A DNA stretch of 9,685 nucleotides from Gemmatimonadales bacterium UBA2975 (lineage in GTDB: Bacteria > Gemmatimonadota > Gemmatimonadetes > Longimicrobiales > Gaopeijiaceae), in the NCBI GenBank assembly GCA_002348265.1, contig DEAT01000085.1:16868-26552 (forward strand), in the 5' to 3' direction. The translations under genes and the position numbers were made by a program. Under the pieces are notes generated by a model, which was given only the letters and a program-made list of their open reading frames with translations, was not told where the DNA came from and did no database searches. Of the stretch, positions 7,461 to 9,685 are shown one piece after another (position 1 is the first letter of the stretch; every line of letters starts with the position of its first letter).

Positions 7461-9685
7461 ATGAACGCTTCCGCAACATCGATGCTTTTCACAGGCTTGC
7501 TCCTGATGGGGCTGGCTGGAGACGTCGGGATAGAGACGCCAGATACCCTCTTCGTCACTGATGCGATTAAGACCCAGAGGATCGCCGACTCCAATGAGAC
7601 AATCGAGCAGTACTGCACCCGTTGCCACAGTGAGCAGCGACAGCGCGGCGGCCTAGTCCTCGAAGGTTTCGATGTAGAGGACGCTACGAATCATGCCGAC
7701 ATCGCAGAGCGTGTGATCAAGAAGCTCAGAGCAGGAATGATGCCCCCCTCAGGCGCACGGCGTCCAGAAGAGGCCGTCCTCGCTGAGTTAGCCGACGATC
7801 TTGAGACACGTCTAGATGACGCATGGGAAGACAACCCCGAGCCAGGCGCTCGCGTTTTCCAGAGACTCAACCAAGCTGAATACGCGGCAGCAGTCGATCA
7901 CCTTCTTGGAATTCAGGTCGACGTGTCCTCGTATCTCCCGCTGGACACCAAGTCGAACAACTTCGACAACATCGCAGACGTGCAAATGCCTTCGACCACA
8001 GTTATCGAAGGATACCTCCGAGCAGCAGGACAAATTGCCCGACTCGCGTTGGGTGACCCTGAAGCCGAGATAGCTAACACGATATACCGCATGCCGCGCA
8101 TCGCCGGGCAAAAGGATCAAGTTGAGGGCGCTCCGTTCGGCACGCGAGGCGGCCTCTCTGTCGTCCACAATTTCCCGGCCGACGGTAAGTACGTCTTCCA
8201 CATAATGCCCTACGATGCGGTTGAGGGTGAGGTATTCGGGCGTACTTGGGGAACCGAGCAGATTGAGATTTCGATCGATGGAGAGCGTGTCGCACTCCTC
8301 GATGTTGATCGATGGATGCACTTGTCTGAGCCAACAGGGCTGAATATCCGAACTGACTCAATTCAAGTATCAGCAGGACCACATAGGGTGACAGCTGCGT
8401 TTGTTAAACAGTTTGAAGGCGAGGTCGACGACCTCATTCGTCCGATTGAGCACACTCTAGCGGACGGCCAGATCGGGATTGGCTATGGTGTAACAACCCA
8501 GCAGCACCTCCAGAGGATGACGGTCCTTGGACCCTTCGAAGTCACAGGAGTCTCCAACACACCTACCCGCAGTTTTGTCTTCTCGTGTAGACCGACCGCT
8601 CCCTCGGAAGAAAGGCCGTGTGCCGAAAGCATCGTTAAACGCCTAGCTGAACGAGCATACCGCAGAGACGTGAATCAGAGCGACGTGGACGGCATTATGC
8701 AGTTCTACGATCAAGGTTCAGAGACACGAGGATTCGAAGGAGGTGTCCGCCTTGCGCTGCAGGCCATCATGGCCAGTCCACATTTCATCTTCCGGATGGA
8801 AGAGGCGCCAGATGGAGTCAAGCCTGGCGAGATATACCAAATAGCCGACTCGGACCTCGCATCCCGGCTTTCGTTCTTCCTATGGGGTGCTCCACCGGAC
8901 GAAGAACTTGTTCGGTTGGCGGACGATGGGGACCTGTCAGACGACCGCGAGCTCGAAAGACAGGTGCGCCGTATGATTTCGGATCCGAGAGCCGAGGCGC
9001 TCGCAACCAGATTTGCCGGCCAGTGGCTTCGTCTACAGGATCTAGAGAAGATCCGACCGGACGCCCTAAGCTACCCCTACTATGACCAAACCCTCGCCGA
9101 TGCGATGCATCGAGAGACGGAGCTTCTCTTCGACCACATAAGACAAGCTGATCTCCCGATCACTGACCTTCTGACGGCAAACTACACCTTTGTCAACGAA
9201 CGCCTGGCCCGTCACTACGGAATACGCGGAATCCTGGGGACTGATTTCCAGAGGGTAGAATACCCGAACGACCGCCGTCGTGGCGTCCTCGGGCACGGAA
9301 GCATCCTCACGCTAACCTCGCACGCCAACCGGACCTCGCCTGTCCTGCGCGGCAAATGGGTTATGGAAGTTCTGTTGGGATCTCCGCCGCCACCGCCGCC
9401 GCCCAACGTACCCGCCCTGGAAGATGGAGACGATGCAGCGGACGGCCGTTTCCTGACCGTTCGTGAGCGCATGGAAGTACATCGCGCGAATCCAGCGTGT
9501 TCTTCTTGCCATAATGTGATCGATCCGATCGGGCTGGCATTCGAGAACTTCGATGTAACAGGAGCATGGCGTAACCGCGACGGTGGAACTCTTGTGGACA
9601 CTGAGGCGGAACTCTATGACGGATCGAAACTCACCGGAGTGTCGGGACTGCGCGATGCAATTTTGAAACGACCAGAGGTCTTCTA
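7461..9685 (+). CDS. Dihaem c-type cytochrome, DUF1587/1595/1592/1588 family (3'-partial)
   Basis: The frame starts at ATG 7461, with GAGG at 7451-7454 as ribosome site, and runs off the right edge after 741 codons. Residues 8-20 are hydrophobic and probably an export signal, although the n-region has no Lys or Arg. A cytochrome c domain follows: CTRCH (Cys52, Cys55, His56) with likely distal ligand Met93 or Met94 in GMMPP. Next come DUF1587 (FQRLNQAEYAAAVDHLLG, from about 133), a beta-rich segment (about 225-370, possibly carbohydrate-binding), DUF1595 (about 385-445, ending ASPHFIFRME), DUF1592 (about 460-590, RLSFFLWGAPPDEEL) and DUF1588 (from about 605). DUF1588 includes LTSHANRTSPVLRGKW, seven prolines at 642-648 and a second haem motif, CSSCH (680-684). 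The C-terminal DUF1585 domain is missing only because the window ends. These proteins are abundant in planctomycetes and relatives; they are periplasmic and their substrate is unestablished. A DUF1552 gene often follows in other genomes. Confidence 0.94.
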   Translation, partial: MNASATSMLFTGLLLMGLAGDVGIETPDTLFVTDAIKTQRIADSNETIEQYCTRCHSEQRQRGGLVLEGFDVEDATNHADIAERVIKKLRAGMMPPSGARRPEEAVLAELADDLETRLDDAWEDNPEPGARVFQRLNQAEYAAAVDHLLGIQVDVSSYLPLDTKSNNFDNIADVQMPSTTVIEGYLRAAGQIARLALGDPEAEIANTIYRMPRIAGQKDQVEGAPFGTRGGLSVVHNFPADGKYVFHIMPYDAVEGEVFGRTWGTEQIEISIDGERVALLDVDRWMHLSEPTGLNIRTDSIQVSAGPHRVTAAFVKQFEGEVDDLIRPIEHTLADGQIGIGYGVTTQQHLQRMTVLGPFEVTGVSNTPTRSFVFSCRPTAPSEERPCAESIVKRLAERAYRRDVNQSDVDGIMQFYDQGSETRGFEGGVRLALQAIMASPHFIFRMEEAPDGVKPGEIYQIADSDLASRLSFFLWGAPPDEELVRLADDGDLSDDRELERQVRRMISDPRAEALATRFAGQWLRLQDLEKIRPDALSYPYYDQTLADAMHRETELLFDHIRQADLPITDLLTANYTFVNERLARHYGIRGILGTDFQRVEYPNDRRRGVLGHGSILTLTSHANRTSPVLRGKWVMEVLLGSPPPPPPPNVPALEDGDDAADGRFLTVRERMEVHRANPACSSCHNVIDPIGLAFENFDVTGAWRNRDGGTLVDTEAELYDGSKLTGVSGLRDAILKRPEVF

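Noticed and set aside
7812..8321. A 169-codon minus-strand open frame
   Set aside because: It is antisense to the cytochrome gene, whose + frame carries DUF1587 and recognisable neighbours.

Overview
The window reads as bacterial chromosome of roughly mid-50s percent GC (estimated by eye), with four genes, all on the + strand, that fill almost all of it. From 5' to 3' they are: a very large protein with a C-terminal M14 zinc carboxypeptidase-like domain (cut by the left edge, ends 3961); a small DUF4399-type lipoprotein (4057-4506); a secreted metzincin-like zinc metalloprotease of the DUF5117/DUF4953 family (4683-7253); and a large c-type cytochrome of the DUF1587/DUF1595/DUF1592/DUF1588 family (starts 7461, cut by the right edge). 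There are no tRNAs, rRNAs, insertion sequences, CRISPR arrays or phage genes that I can see.

The gene set suggests a free-living, Gram-negative-type heterotroph. Large secreted M14 and DUF5117 peptidases together with DUF1592-type cytochromes are typical of Gemmatimonadota, Acidobacteriota and Planctomycetota/Verrucomicrobiota relatives; a Gemmatimonadota or Acidobacteriota source fits best. This is an inference from gene families, not a measured placement.

The three intergenic gaps are short (95, 176 and 207 bases). The 176-base gap holds the clearest non-coding signal: a perfect 13-bp inverted repeat just after the lipoprotein gene, probably its terminator, and a second smaller hairpin just before the strong ribosome binding site of the metalloprotease. 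The genes are therefore probably separate or loosely coupled transcription units rather than a tight operon.

Three of the four products show export signals and the fourth (M14) is probably also exported, its N-terminus being outside the window. A reasonable reading is an envelope or extracellular protein-degradation neighbourhood next to a dihaem periplasmic enzyme of unknown substrate. No feature proves that the genes work together. The most unusual material is in the M14 protein: repeated alpha/beta modules, a conserved-looking Asp/Glu/His cluster in the non-catalytic part, and no recognisable carboxypeptidase substrate-binding Arg motif.
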